In this document: positions 35,445 through 45,592 of the stretch, in pieces
Position numbering within the stretch: the stretch's first letter is position 1
How the letters are laid out: each line of letters begins with the position of its first letter
From: Martinezella tropici
GTDB taxonomy: Bacteria > Pseudomonadota > Alphaproteobacteria > Rhizobiales > Rhizobiaceae
Length of the DNA: 64,000 bases
Reading direction: 5' to 3'
Assembly (NCBI GenBank): GCA_000799755.1
Contig: JUHI01000008.1
Coordinates: 124,001 to 188,000 of the forward strand
Position numbers and translations under genes: made by a program
Notes under the pieces: model-generated
Database searches by the model: none
Seen by the model: only the letters and a program-made list of their open reading frames with translations
Told to the model about the DNA's origin: nothing

Positions 35445-36305
35445 ATGAGCAGTATTTTCGACATGGCCGTTCCCGCAGATGCCGAGGAACGGCGCGGCAA
35501 GCCGCCTGTCGTCGTCTATCCGAATGGCACGCTGCCGGCAGCAGACATGGATGTACTCCAGACGGCAAGGCAGACCATGACCAAGATTGCCGAAATCATC
35601 GTGCCGCCGCGCGAAGGCGGCAGTTTCCGAGTGCCGAAAGGGCATTTCTTCCGCATCGTCAGCGTCGAGGGATCGCAGGTCGGCGATCTCAATCTGTGGA
35701 ATGCGGAGGATCTCTCCGAACGCTTCTTCAGCGGCAAGACCCGGGCTCTGCATGCCACCCATGTCGGCGTCGGCGATCGGCTATGGAGCAGCTTGCCTTA
35801 CCTGCGGCCCATGGCGACGATCACCCATGACACGCTCGGCTGGTACGGCTGGGACGCAGACGGAGGAGGCGTTCACGATGTCATCGGCACGCGTTGCGAT
35901 CCCTATACCAATCGCCTATTGAAGGGTGACGACTATCACCATTGCTGCCATTCGAACCTGTCGCGCGCGCTTGCCAAGGAGATGAATATTCCAGTCCAGG
36001 AGGCGGAGTTTCATGTTCACGATGTGCTGAACGTCTTCATGTGTACGGGCTTCACGCGCGATACGCACCAATATTTCATGAAGGCAAGCCCGGTGCGGCC
36101 GGGCGATTTCATCGAGTTTTTCGCGGAAATCGATCTACTTGGGGCTCTCTCCGCCTGCCCGGGAGGTGATTGCGGCAGCGAGCATTCGAGCGATACGGTG
36201 CCGTGCTATCCGCTGCAGGTGGAAATCTGGCGACCCGTGCCCGAAAGTCTTGCCGGCAGAACATTCCCGCAGCGCAACGCTTATCCGAGGACGCATGGCC
36301 TGTAG
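35445..36305 (+). CDS. DUF1989 / urea carboxylase-associated family protein
   Basis: 286 aa. The core (~50-280) is the DUF1989 fold found beside urea carboxylase and in amine/purine nitrogen pathways. Metal-ligand-like residues stand out: RCDPYTN, DDYHHCCHSNL, EFHVHDVLNVFM and CPGGDCGSEH, suggesting a bound metal. No urea carboxylase gene is next to it here; the divergent LysR gene is the only partner. The ATG at 35445 follows AAGGAATGACACGCC. The molecular activity of the family is not established. Confidence 0.85.
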   Translation: MSSIFDMAVPADAEERRGKPPVVVYPNGTLPAADMDVLQTARQTMTKIAEIIVPPREGGSFRVPKGHFFRIVSVEGSQVGDLNLWNAEDLSERFFSGKTRALHATHVGVGDRLWSSLPYLRPMATITHDTLGWYGWDADGGGVHDVIGTRCDPYTNRLLKGDDYHHCCHSNLSRALAKEMNIPVQEAEFHVHDVLNVFMCTGFTRDTHQYFMKASPVRPGDFIEFFAEIDLLGALSACPGGDCGSEHSSDTVPCYPLQVEIWRPVPESLAGRTFPQRNAYPRTHGL

Positions 36306-36325
36306 TTAGACCATTTTTCGGGCTT

Positions 36326-36360
36326 CAAAAAGTTTGCCGGCGGTGTTCAGCCGCCGGCAA
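36326..36360 (-). terminator. Intrinsic terminator of the glycine-zipper gene
   Basis: TTGCCGGCGG (36334-36343) and CCGCCGGCAA (36351-36360) form a perfect 10-bp stem with a 7-base loop. On the minus strand the stem is followed by ACTTTTTG. It lies between convergent genes and could also stop the DUF1989 transcript. Confidence 0.75.
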
Positions 36361-36415
36361 TCTCAAAGTCGTCCATTCGTCCGGCATGCGCCTGTGCGCT
36401 TGCTCGGTCTCTTGT

Positions 36416-36766
36416 TTAATTGCAGACGCGAATGCGCTCGTAGTGCCAGCCATCGTCATACTGGTTCTGAACCTCTCGGTTCTCGAACCAGCACCTCGGC
36501 GGCGGGGGAGGCGCTTCGTAGACCGGGCCTCTGTTGGCAAGGGCGCCGCCGACGATCAGGCCGCCGATGAGACCAGCGGCAACACCGCCAGCGATTGCGC
36601 CGCCATTGCCGTGGTGATGGCGACGCCAATCGTCATGGCCACGCCAATCGCCGCGATAGGGCGGGCGGCCGTCGTAATACTGTGCCTGTGCGGAGCTGAC
36701 GGGCGCCAATGCGCCGCCTACGACCGCAGAGGCCAGCAGAACCGTAAGAACTGTCTTCTTTATCAT
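36416..36766 (-). CDS. Secreted glycine-zipper protein
   Basis: 116 aa from ATG 36766, six bases after TTTGGAGGTAG. Residues 1-28 are a signal peptide (MIKKTVLTVLLASAVVGGAL, cut near AQA-QY). A Tyr/Arg/His-rich stretch (~29-52) is followed by a Gly-zipper helix (GGAIAGGVAAGLIGGLIVGG, ~55-75) that could insert in or associate with the outer membrane. The C-terminal part holds two Cys (RCWFENREVQNQYDDGWHYERIRVCN region), likely a disulfide. The family is common in rhizobia with unknown function. Confidence 0.8.
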   Translation of the reverse strand: MIKKTVLTVLLASAVVGGALAPVSSAQAQYYDGRPPYRGDWRGHDDWRRHHHGNGGAIAGGVAAGLIGGLIVGGALANRGPVYEAPPPPPRCWFENREVQNQYDDGWHYERIRVCN

Positions 36767-36928
36767 GACTACCTCCAAAGCAGCCTTTATGCTCAGCGAA
36801 TACGCGAGTCATTTAATCAACGTCTTAAGCATGATTATGTTCAGCTGAATATTTTATGAATGCGCCGTTCATCGGGCGGCAGACCCTGAAAATCATGCCT
36901 TCGCATGGCGTTTGGTATCCCGATCGTG

Positions 36929-37540
36929 TCAATTTCGAGGCAATTGTCGCGTGGCTGCGATCCATTGCCGCGTCCGCGATTCGGGGTCGCGATTGCGTGT
37001 GATATCGGTCACGACGGCGGCAATATCGGCGCCACTAGCGAATATGCCGGCAAGGCGCTCGACAGTGAGCCCGCCGATTGCAACGAGCGGCAGATCGCCG
37101 ATGCGGGCCTTCCATTGGCCGACGCGTTCCAGACCCTGGGGCGCCCAGGCCATGGCCTTGAGGATGGTCGGGTAAACCGGCCCGAGCGCGATATAATCGG
37201 GTTCCGCGGCAAGCGCCGTCGCCAGTTCCCTCTCGTCGTGAGTGGAGAGACCTAGCTTCAGTCCGGCGACGCGGATGGCCGAGAGATCGGCGGATGCCAG
37301 ATCCTCCTGGCCGAGATGGATGAAGTCGCAGCCTTCCTCGATCGCCAGCTGCCAATAGTCGTTGACGATCAACTGGCAGCCATGAGCGTCACAAATTGCC
37401 TTCGATTCGCGTATTTCCGCGCGAGTCTCGTCGAGGGGGCGCTCCTTGACGCGCAACTGAACCAGCTTGACGCCGAGCGGCACGAGCCGCCTGATCCAGG
37501 CGGCGCTATCGACGATCAGGTAGAATGGATCGAGCGTCAC
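36929..37540 (-). CDS. thiE: Thiamine-phosphate synthase
   Basis: 203 aa from GTG 37540, which overlaps the thiG stop (GTGA). Longer frames read into thiG and are not family-like. ThiE joins hydroxymethylpyrimidine-PP and thiazole-P to form thiamine-P in the cytosol. VKLVQLRVKERP (the QLR-K motif), LIVNDYWQLAIE, FIHLGQEDL and VAIGGLTVERLAGI are the expected phosphate- and substrate-binding strands of this TIM barrel. It is the last gene of the thiCOSGE operon. Confidence 0.93.
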   Translation of the reverse strand: MTLDPFYLIVDSAAWIRRLVPLGVKLVQLRVKERPLDETRAEIRESKAICDAHGCQLIVNDYWQLAIEEGCDFIHLGQEDLASADLSAIRVAGLKLGLSTHDERELATALAAEPDYIALGPVYPTILKAMAWAPQGLERVGQWKARIGDLPLVAIGGLTVERLAGIFASGADIAAVVTDITRNRDPESRTRQWIAATRQLPRN

Positions 37541-38310
37541 GAGAAAACCGCCTTTCCGATGACGGGCGTCGAGGGCACGGCCATATCGCGCGGCTCCAGC
37601 ATGCCCGCGCCGAAAGCCTGCCTGCCGGCATCGATCGCCTTGGCGAAGGCCTCCGCCATCGCGGCTGGATCGCCGGCGCCGGCAACAGCCGTGTTGAGGA
37701 GGACGGCATCGAAGCCGAGTTCCATGACGATGGCCGCATGGGAGGGCCTGCCGATACCGGCATCCACAATCAGCGGTACGTCGGGAAAATGGGCCCGCAT
37801 CGAACGCAGCGCGGAGAGATTGAGCGGCCCGGCCGCCGTTCCGATCGGCGCGCACCAAGGCATCAACACCTGGCATCCGGCGTCCAGCAAGCGCTCGGCA
37901 ACGATCAGATCGTCCGTCGTATAGGGAAAGACCTCGAAACCTTCGTCGCTCAGGATTCTCGCCGCTTCCACCAAGGCGAAGACATCAGGCTGCAGCGTAT
38001 CGTGATTGCCGATCACTTCGAGCTTGATCCAATTGGTGCGGAAGACCTCGCGCGCCATTTTCGCTGTTAGCACCGCCTCGGATACGCCGTGGCAGCCGGC
38101 GGTATTGGGAAGGACGCGGACGCCAAGCTCGCGAATCATCTCGAAGAATGCGCCGCCATTGCGTCCGCCCGCCGTTTCCCGGCGCAGCGACACGGTCACG
38201 ATCCCGGTTTGCGAACGTTTGACTGATTCCGCCAGCATGGCCGGGGAGGGGTAGCGCGCCGTGCCGAGAAGCAGGCGCGAGGGGATTTCGGTTCCGTAGA
38301 GTTCCAGCAC
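37537..38310 (-). CDS. thiG: Thiazole synthase
   Basis: 257 aa. It makes the thiazole ring from deoxyxylulose-5-P, ThiS thiocarboxylate and dehydroglycine. The start (LELYGTEIPSRLLLGTARYP) is typical, NWIKLEVIGNHDTLQPD holds the Schiff-base lysine, and VLMPWCAPIGTAAGPLN and VIDAGIG-like VPLIVDAGIGRPSHAA complete the barrel. The gene begins 3 bp after thiS and overlaps thiE. Rhizobia use ThiO (glycine oxidase) to supply dehydroglycine, in line with thiO here. Confidence 0.94.
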   Translation of the reverse strand: MLELYGTEIPSRLLLGTARYPSPAMLAESVKRSQTGIVTVSLRRETAGGRNGGAFFEMIRELGVRVLPNTAGCHGVSEAVLTAKMAREVFRTNWIKLEVIGNHDTLQPDVFALVEAARILSDEGFEVFPYTTDDLIVAERLLDAGCQVLMPWCAPIGTAAGPLNLSALRSMRAHFPDVPLIVDAGIGRPSHAAIVMELGFDAVLLNTAVAGAGDPAAMAEAFAKAIDAGRQAFGAGMLEPRDMAVPSTPVIGKAVFS

Positions 38311-38313
38311 GGG

Positions 38314-38511
38314 TCAGCCTCCCTGCATCGGAGTGAGAATTTCTATTCTGTCATTGTCGGCCAAGGCATGGTCGTCGCGCTCTTCGCGATGAATGAGCTC
38401 GCCGTTGACGGCGGTCGCCAGCCACTCGCCCTCGTATTCGAGCGCGGTGAGAAGCTGAGAAAGCGTGGTGGCGGCGACGATCTGCGTTTCGCCATTGATG
38501 ATCAGGCGCAT
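38314..38511 (-). CDS. thiS: Sulfur carrier protein
   Basis: 65 aa with the ubiquitin-like fold pattern (MRLIINGETQIVAATTLSQL) and the C-terminal Gly-Gly (PMQGG) that is adenylated and converted to the thiocarboxylate donating sulfur for thiazole. It overlaps the end of thiO by about 10 bases and precedes thiG by 3 bp. No thiF is seen nearby; the activating enzyme must be elsewhere. Confidence 0.94.
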   Translation of the reverse strand: MRLIINGETQIVAATTLSQLLTALEYEGEWLATAVNGELIHREERDDHALADNDRIEILTPMQGG

Positions 38512-39482
38512 TGGCGGCTCCTATCGCTATCCTGTCCGGAAAAAATGAGATCGGCGGCCTCGGCCGCCATTGCGGGGGCTAAGAGGAAGCCGTGGCGAAA
38601 GAGGCCGTTGATAGATGTGGTCTTGCCCTCTCGCGTTACGCGCGGAAGGTTGTCTGGAAAGGCAGGGCGGATACCGGCGCCGGTTTCGACCACCGTGGCA
38701 TCGGCAAAGGCTGGATGCACGGTATAGGCCGCGTTCAGCAGTTCCATCAACGAGCGGGCGGCGATTGGCCCCTTGAAGTCGGTTTCGATCATTGTCGCGC
38801 CGACCATGAACAGGCCCTTGTCGCGCGGTACGATGTAGATCGGAACGCGCGGATGCAGCAGCCGGACGGGACGTGAAAGCGTGACCTCATGCGTCTGCAG
38901 ATAGAGCATTTCGCCTCGCACGCCCCGCAACGCCGGGCTTTCGCCGATGCGGGCAGCCCCGGTGCAGTCGACAATCTCGGAGAACCCGTCGTCCTCCGCG
39001 ACCTGGCCGACAAAGGTGACGCCCTTGGCCAAAAGGCCGTCTTTCAAGGATTGCATGACCTCCCGAGGATCGAGATGCGCCTCCTGCGGGAAGAACAGGC
39101 CATGCCGGTAACGGCCGGCAAGCAAAGGCTCAAGGATGGCGATGTCCTGTTCGTCCAGCCAGCGATAGCCTGCTGTGCGGCCGGCGAATCGCTTCAGCTC
39201 GTTCTGGTCGCGGCTTGCCGCGACGACAAGCGTTCCGTTGCGGACGACCTTGCCGGGCAGGATCGCGTCCCACCGATCGGCGGAATCGCGGCCGCGCTCC
39301 AGCACTGCCGCCTCCGCACTTTCCCGTTCGCACCATGGCGCCAGCATGCCGCCGGCAAGCCAGGAGGCTGCATGACGGAAATCCAGGTTCCGATCCGAGA
39401 CCGTGACTTCTGCCCTGCGGCGGACCAGTTCGTGTGCGACCGTGAGGCCGGCAACGCCGGCCCCTTTGACGAGGACCCGCAT
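38502..39482 (-). CDS. thiO: Glycine oxidase of thiamine synthesis
   Basis: 326 aa from ATG 39482, one base after the thiC stop. The open frame extends 138 codons upstream inside thiC, but that part is not coding. The FAD-binding start VLVKGAGVAGLTVAHELVRR (GxGxxG) and the C-terminal DAO motif NGLFRHGFLLAPAMA are present. It oxidises glycine to the imine needed by ThiG. The start VLVKGAG rather than VLVxGGG is a minor variation. Confidence 0.92.
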   Translation of the reverse strand: MRVLVKGAGVAGLTVAHELVRRRAEVTVSDRNLDFRHAASWLAGGMLAPWCERESAEAAVLERGRDSADRWDAILPGKVVRNGTLVVAASRDQNELKRFAGRTAGYRWLDEQDIAILEPLLAGRYRHGLFFPQEAHLDPREVMQSLKDGLLAKGVTFVGQVAEDDGFSEIVDCTGAARIGESPALRGVRGEMLYLQTHEVTLSRPVRLLHPRVPIYIVPRDKGLFMVGATMIETDFKGPIAARSLMELLNAAYTVHPAFADATVVETGAGIRPAFPDNLPRVTREGKTTSINGLFRHGFLLAPAMAAEAADLIFSGQDSDRSRQCA

Positions 39483-39483
39483 G

Positions 39484-41310
<1,827 letters not shown>

Positions 41311-41319
41311 GGTTTGAGG

Positions 41320-41338
41320 CTCCAAGTTGCGGTTGGAG
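41320..41338 (-). promoter_or_regulatory. Hairpin that can sequester the thiC ribosome-binding site
   Basis: On the minus strand CTCCAA, a 7-base loop and TTGGAG form a perfect 6-bp stem. The right arm contains the GGAG Shine-Dalgarno (41323-41320), nine bases before the thiC ATG. This is a plausible expression platform for translational control by the TPP riboswitch. Confidence 0.6.
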
Positions 41339-41414
41339 ACCCAGTCATCAGCCGGAATGATGGAAAGACGCCGGCACGGAACCCACGCGGGAATCCAAAG
41401 CCATCGAGCGCTTG

Positions 41415-41528
41415 CACCGTCCCTACGCCAGTATGAACTGGATCAGGTTCAACGGGTCACTGCGCCCACAATCGGCAAAGCCGTATTGTTCAGCAGTATC
41501 TCAGCCCCTTGCCGGGACCCCCCTGGTG
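41415..41528 (-). ncRNA. TPP riboswitch (thi-box)
   Basis: Read on the minus strand, GTCCC (41518-41514) and GGGAC (41423-41419) close P1. Inside are the conserved GGGGCTGAGATAC of the pyrimidine-sensing arm, and ACCCGTTGAACCTGATCCAG followed by TTCATACTGGCGTAGGGA of the pyrophosphate arm and 3' junction. A variable P3 extension (CAATACGGCTTTGCCGATTG) lies between. It controls thiCOSGE. Confidence 0.96.
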
Positions 41529-41666
41529 AATGTGAAAAGGCTATGCCCTAGCCTCGTCCTCTGTCAACCCCGTCGTGATGACCGCTTATTGCGGGAGTGG
41601 CGATCGCCTCATCCCGGAAGGTGCAGTCTCCATCGCGCCGGAGCGGATATTTTGTATTTAGCCGCC

Positions 41667-42410
41667 TCAGTAACGCGGGGCGGTGTTGCCGACGAAACGA
41701 TGAGGACCGGTATGGGAAAGCTTGCTGGCGGTGTCGAGCCAGATCTTGCCGCCGAGTGCCCGCCAGCGGTGGCAAAAGGCGAAATCCTCGCTGAGATAGA
41801 TACCCGTTCCCTCCTCGACCATGCATTCGAACAGGGCGTATTGGGTGCTTGGCGAGCGCTTCGTGCTGGGATAGGCGTGGATTGCGCTGTAGCGCAGCTC
41901 CGGATAGGCGGCGATCATTCTTTCGATGACGTTGCGCTTGATCAGAAGCATGCCTGTGCCTGCATAGACGGCGCTGACGAAATCGCCCTCACGTTCCGCG
42001 ACCTGACCGACAAGCGGGGTGCCGACATAGTGAAGCGCGGCAGCTGAAAGCGTTTCGCCGTCTCGCGAATTGACGCGGGCAGCCGTGTCCCAATCATAGT
42101 CCTTGATCGGATACATGGCGGCGACCACATCCTTGTCCGCCGCGAGCAGCCGTATGACCTGATCCGGCTCGAAGCTGATGTCGGCGTCGATGAAGAGCAT
42201 GTGAGTCGCCGCCGTATCGTTCAGAAAGGAGGAGACGAGCGTGTTGCGGCTGCGGGTAATCAGAGCGTCGTTGCCGAGCAGAGCAAGCGTCAGTTGTATG
42301 CCGACCTGCGCGCCGGTCTGCATTAACGAGAAAATGGACTGCATGTAGTCCTTGGTGACAAGGCCGCCGAAGCAGGGGGTCGCGATGAAGATCGACCGGT
42401 TCTCACTCAT
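41667..42410 (-). CDS. GT-A-fold glycosyltransferase-like protein
   Basis: 247 aa. The N-terminus SIFIATPCFGGLVTKDYMQS and the metal-binding MLFIDADISFEPDQV (DxD-type) match the glycosyltransferase A fold; YAGTGMLLIKRNVIERM and FCHRWRALGGKIWL are the later strands. No membrane segment is seen, so it is cytosolic or peripheral. The family includes many uncharacterised rhizobial proteins. It is unlinked to any polysaccharide cluster here; substrate unknown. Confidence 0.75.
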   Translation of the reverse strand: MSENRSIFIATPCFGGLVTKDYMQSIFSLMQTGAQVGIQLTLALLGNDALITRSRNTLVSSFLNDTAATHMLFIDADISFEPDQVIRLLAADKDVVAAMYPIKDYDWDTAARVNSRDGETLSAAALHYVGTPLVGQVAEREGDFVSAVYAGTGMLLIKRNVIERMIAAYPELRYSAIHAYPSTKRSPSTQYALFECMVEEGTGIYLSEDFAFCHRWRALGGKIWLDTASKLSHTGPHRFVGNTAPRY

Positions 42411-43021
42411 TCGCGATTTTTCCTCTTAGATGGCGCGACTCGCGGGAATCTAGGGAGATTCAATATTTCTGTGTGTACCGATTTATTGAATTTTGTTTCT
42501 GAGCGTTGCTGCCGGATAGCCTCTCGAGCGCTTCATCATGCCGGCCTGGACAGCGTCGTTACATTCGGGCCAGGTCGTCCTGTTGCCGGTGATTGCGGAT
42601 GTCGCGCCGCCTTGGAGGCAGGTGTGGGTACCGATTTGCCGGTATTTGCGTGAATTGAAGTCTTCTGGCGGTCGCCTCCGCAGGCATGCGGTGCCCCGCT
42701 GTCGTCAGTTGCATTTAGGCAACATCGGCCAAGACTAACGCGCAAGCATGTTTCATATAATTGACAAACATACGGGCTGTTTGTAAACCAAATACAGGAC
42801 ATAAGTTGTCTTACGGTCGAGTATTCGGCCGGATCGGTAGAGGCATTTCAAGGCCTTTGCCGCGGGGTCAATCGTGGAGGTTCGAGGGGACTCAGGCCAA
42901 CATTAGGTGCGTATTTGCCGGGCTACCCGGTCGCGTTTAGACCGAAGCGATCTCTAAGGTAGTATTCCAGTTTTGCGCTCGCGGTAAATTTGAAATGCAT
43001 ATTACAACCAGGAGTTTAATA
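42411..43021 (+). other. Long leader and promoter region of the porin
   Basis: No gene is supported over these 611 bp. TTGACA (42761-42766) is followed after 17 bp by TAAACC (42784-42789), a possible promoter that would give a ~230-nt untranslated leader. An 88-codon minus frame (42536-42802) has no ribosome site or resemblance. The leader has inverted GC-rich pieces (for example GCCGGGCTACCCGGTC near 42917), suggesting structured RNA or small-RNA control. Confidence 0.45.
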
Positions 43022-44116
43022 ATGAACATCAAGAGCCTTCTTCTCGGCTCCGCTGCTGCGCTGGCAGCAGTATCCGGCGCTCATGCGGCCGACGCCATCG
43101 TTGCTGCTGAGCCCGAGCCGCTGGAATACGTTCGCATTTGCGACGCATACGGTGCTGGTTACTTCTTCATTCCGGGTACCGAAACCTGCCTCAAGATCGG
43201 CGGCCGTGTCCGTTCTGAAGGCGAATGGTACGATGCCTACAATCCGAACAGCAAGGTTGGCACCCTGTGGCACACCCGTGCTGAGCTGAACGTCGACACC
43301 GCAACCGACACCGAATACGGTCCGCTGAAGACCAACATGGTTCTGCGTTGGGACTGGAACGACGGCGGCTCCACCTCCACGAAGCTCCTGTTCGCCAACA
43401 TCAGCCTCGGCGGATTCACGGTTGGTAAGCTCGACTCGCAGTACAACCTGTATGTCGGTTACGCTGGCGATGTCATCAACGACGACGTGATCTATGACGG
43501 CCCGTACGAACTGAACCAGTTGACCTACAACTACGACGCAGGCAACGGCTTTACGGCTGTGATCTCGCTCGAAGATTCGAACTCCAGTGGTTCGGATTCG
43601 TCTTCCTACGGTGCGAGCTGGTGGACGGACGACAAAACCAACCATTACGCTCCTGACGTTGTCGCCGGTCTCGGCTTCAAGTCTGGCGCATGGGGCGTCA
43701 AGGTCGTCGGCGGTTACGACTCGATCGTTGAAGAAGGTGCTGTTAAAGTTCGTGTAGACGCTGACTTCGGTGTGTTCTCGGCCTTCTTGATGGGCGGCTA
43801 CAACACCGACGGCGACAAGCTCAACAAGTACGCCGGTACCAACCTCGATCGTTCGGCTTGCCCCGTTAATGATCCGTCGAAGTGCGGCTGGGGTGACTGG
43901 GCTGTCTGGGGCGGCGGTAGCGTGCCGATCAACGACAAGCTGAAGTGGAACATCCAGCTTGCCTACACCGACTCGAAGATCTTCGCAGCGACCACGAACC
44001 TCACCTGGAATCCGGTCAAGAACCTGACGCTTCGTCCGGAAGTATCCTACACCAACTTCGATTCTGTGAACCAGGATCAGTGGGCTGGTATCATGCGCTT
44101 CGAGCGTAGCTTCTAA
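43022..44116 (+). CDS. ropA: RopA-type outer-membrane porin
   Basis: 364 aa from ATG 43022 after CAGGAGTTTAATA; a 9-codon longer frame is possible but lacks a ribosome site. Residues 1-22 are a signal peptide (ends GAHA-AD). The mature part has the rhizobial porin_2 landmarks VRICDAYGAGYFFIPG, TCLKIGGRVR and YGPLKTNMVLRW, alternating strands, and the C-terminal Phe (MRFERSF) read by the Bam machinery. It forms trimeric diffusion pores in the outer membrane. Codon use is strongly biased to GTC/GCT/AAG types, as in highly expressed genes. Confidence 0.93.
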   Translation: MNIKSLLLGSAAALAAVSGAHAADAIVAAEPEPLEYVRICDAYGAGYFFIPGTETCLKIGGRVRSEGEWYDAYNPNSKVGTLWHTRAELNVDTATDTEYGPLKTNMVLRWDWNDGGSTSTKLLFANISLGGFTVGKLDSQYNLYVGYAGDVINDDVIYDGPYELNQLTYNYDAGNGFTAVISLEDSNSSGSDSSSYGASWWTDDKTNHYAPDVVAGLGFKSGAWGVKVVGGYDSIVEEGAVKVRVDADFGVFSAFLMGGYNTDGDKLNKYAGTNLDRSACPVNDPSKCGWGDWAVWGGGSVPINDKLKWNIQLAYTDSKIFAATTNLTWNPVKNLTLRPEVSYTNFDSVNQDQWAGIMRFERSF

Positions 44117-44124
44117 TAAGGAAT

Positions 44125-44178
44125 TACCCGGCTTCGTGCCGGGTATGAGAAGCCTGGCGTTCCAATCCGCCGGGCTTC
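44125..44178 (+). repeat. Two stem-loops directly after the porin
   Basis: TACCCGGC (44125-44132) pairs perfectly with GCCGGGTA (44138-44145) around TTCGT. GAAGCCTGGCG (44149-44159) pairs with CGCCGGGCTTC (44168-44178) with one T-G wobble, followed by TTT. They may protect the 3' end of the porin mRNA or act as a first terminator. Confidence 0.6.
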
Positions 44179-44210
44179 TTTCATCGATCGGTTGACCTCC
44201 GATCAAAATA

Positions 44211-44242
44211 AAGGACTCGGCTTTCCCTCCGAGTCCTTTTTT
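44211..44242 (+). terminator. Strong intrinsic terminator
   Basis: AAGGACTCGG (44211-44220) and CCGAGTCCTT (44229-44238) form a perfect 10-bp stem with an 8-base loop, followed by a run of T. Confidence 0.85.
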
Positions 44243-44454
44243 GTTTCCAGGATCTTTTAGCGACGCTTCGGTTCGTCGCAGGCTCTTGGAGCCTCATCCA
44301 ATGCTTGGGCGTCGTTTCGACGAGAAAATCGCCATGCGCTTTTTCCACGGCGTTAGAGATTTCTCGCTTCCAGAACGAGCTAGAGAAATACTCTATCTCT
44401 TTGTTTTTTCATAATCCTCAATACGAGGCTGCTTCCTGTCTTTGTGAAGTTGCC

Positions 44455-45096
44455 TCAGATCGCCGTGAGTGCCAGTTCCTGCGTCTGCGCCAGCGGGAAC
44501 CACGTCTTCAGCACCATCTTTATGAACATCTGCCCGCAAGGAACCAGCTCGAAATTGCCCCGGTCGAGCGTCCATTCCGTGATCAGGCCGCCGATGACGG
44601 CCGTCAGCGCGGAAGCGGCGGTATCCGGTGTCCAGGGTGCCGGCAGCTTCGTCTTTTCATCCATCAGGGTGAAAATGCGTTCGAAATTCTGGTGCATGTC
44701 GTGCCGGAACGAACTTGCCCGGCTCGTTGTGCCATCGCAAAACGCCATGTCGAGATGCATCATCACCTTCAACATGCTGCGCTTGCGCGGATCGCCGTGA
44801 ACGTCGTCGAATATCGCCGCTATCGTGTCGGCGATCAGATCGAGCGGATTGGGCGGCAGCTCCTTGGACATCCGCTCCGCCAGTTCCTGAAACGGTTGCT
44901 GGGCCTCGTCGCGAATCGCGAACATCAGCCCCTGCTTGTTCTTGAAATGCCAGTGTACCGCCCCCCGCGTGACACCGGCTGCTGCGGCTATTTCTTCCAG
45001 GCTGACGTTCTCGTACCCCCTGTCGAGAAACAGAGCTTTTGCGGACTGCAAAATCTCGCTCCTGGTTTCCGCCGCCTCCTCCTTAGTTCGCCTCAT
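44455..45096 (-). CDS. TetR-family regulator, AcrR/TtgR-like
   Basis: 213 aa. The N-terminal helix-turn-helix (RSEILQSAKALFLDRGYENV, then SLEEIAAAAGVTRGAVHWHF) is that of AcrR/TtgR-type efflux repressors; the C-terminal ligand domain (~90-210) includes LIADTIAAIFDDVHGDPRKR. No efflux operon adjoins it in this window, so the target is elsewhere. It converges on the porin gene. Confidence 0.9.
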   Translation of the reverse strand: MRRTKEEAAETRSEILQSAKALFLDRGYENVSLEEIAAAAGVTRGAVHWHFKNKQGLMFAIRDEAQQPFQELAERMSKELPPNPLDLIADTIAAIFDDVHGDPRKRSMLKVMMHLDMAFCDGTTSRASSFRHDMHQNFERIFTLMDEKTKLPAPWTPDTAASALTAVIGGLITEWTLDRGNFELVPCGQMFIKMVLKTWFPLAQTQELALTAI

Positions 45097-45592
45097 TCAC
45101 CTCTCCACCGAAACTGCTTTTCAAGCTATGCCCCTCTTCTTGTTCTTCTCGTTCCATCAGTGCCGATCATCACTGAAGCCCATATATCAGTGAAAACGAA
45201 CAGAGTGGCCGAATTTGTATATTCCCTAAAAATCGAGGAAGAAAATCGCAATAGGGTGTATTCGTCAAGCGCCTATAAGCCACGCGCAAGTTTCCTTGTG
45301 CAATTTCCCCACGTTGGGAAGTGAAAATCGAAAATGTGCAGATGCCGATAGGGCCATGATGGCAAAATATATTGGCGGGGCGATCCCGGATTCGCTTGCT
45401 CTGGAAACGACGCACCGGTCAAGTTGGGGCGCTAAACGCGTTTGACCAGCAGCGTTGGCAAGTCCATCCGCCATATCGATCATCGAAGCCGTGCTCTGGC
45501 CGCAATGAGGCAGGGCGTGGCGTCGACCGTGTTCAAGTCGCGTACGTATAAGCCATCCGAGTTCCTCTCAACGCTCGTATCTGGAGGCCCCA
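45097..45592. other. Intergenic region before the calsymin-like gene
   Basis: No gene is supported in this ~500-bp stretch. GGTCAAGTTGG and CGTTTGACC near 45417-45447 form a loose inverted repeat (GGTCAA/TTGACC) that could be a regulator site. The only clear element is the GGAGG ribosome site at 45583. Confidence 0.45.

Larger units (their letters stand above)
44117..44454. other. Intergenic region behind the porin
   Basis: The first 130 bp hold three hairpins (44125-44145, 44149-44178, 44211-44242). The remaining ~210 bp up to the TetR stop have no gene; they are AT-richer near 44380-44420. Confidence 0.6.

Noticed and set aside
42536..42802. 88-codon minus-strand frame in the porin leader
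   Set aside because: No ribosome site, Cys/Ser/Pro-rich composition and no resemblance to a known protein.
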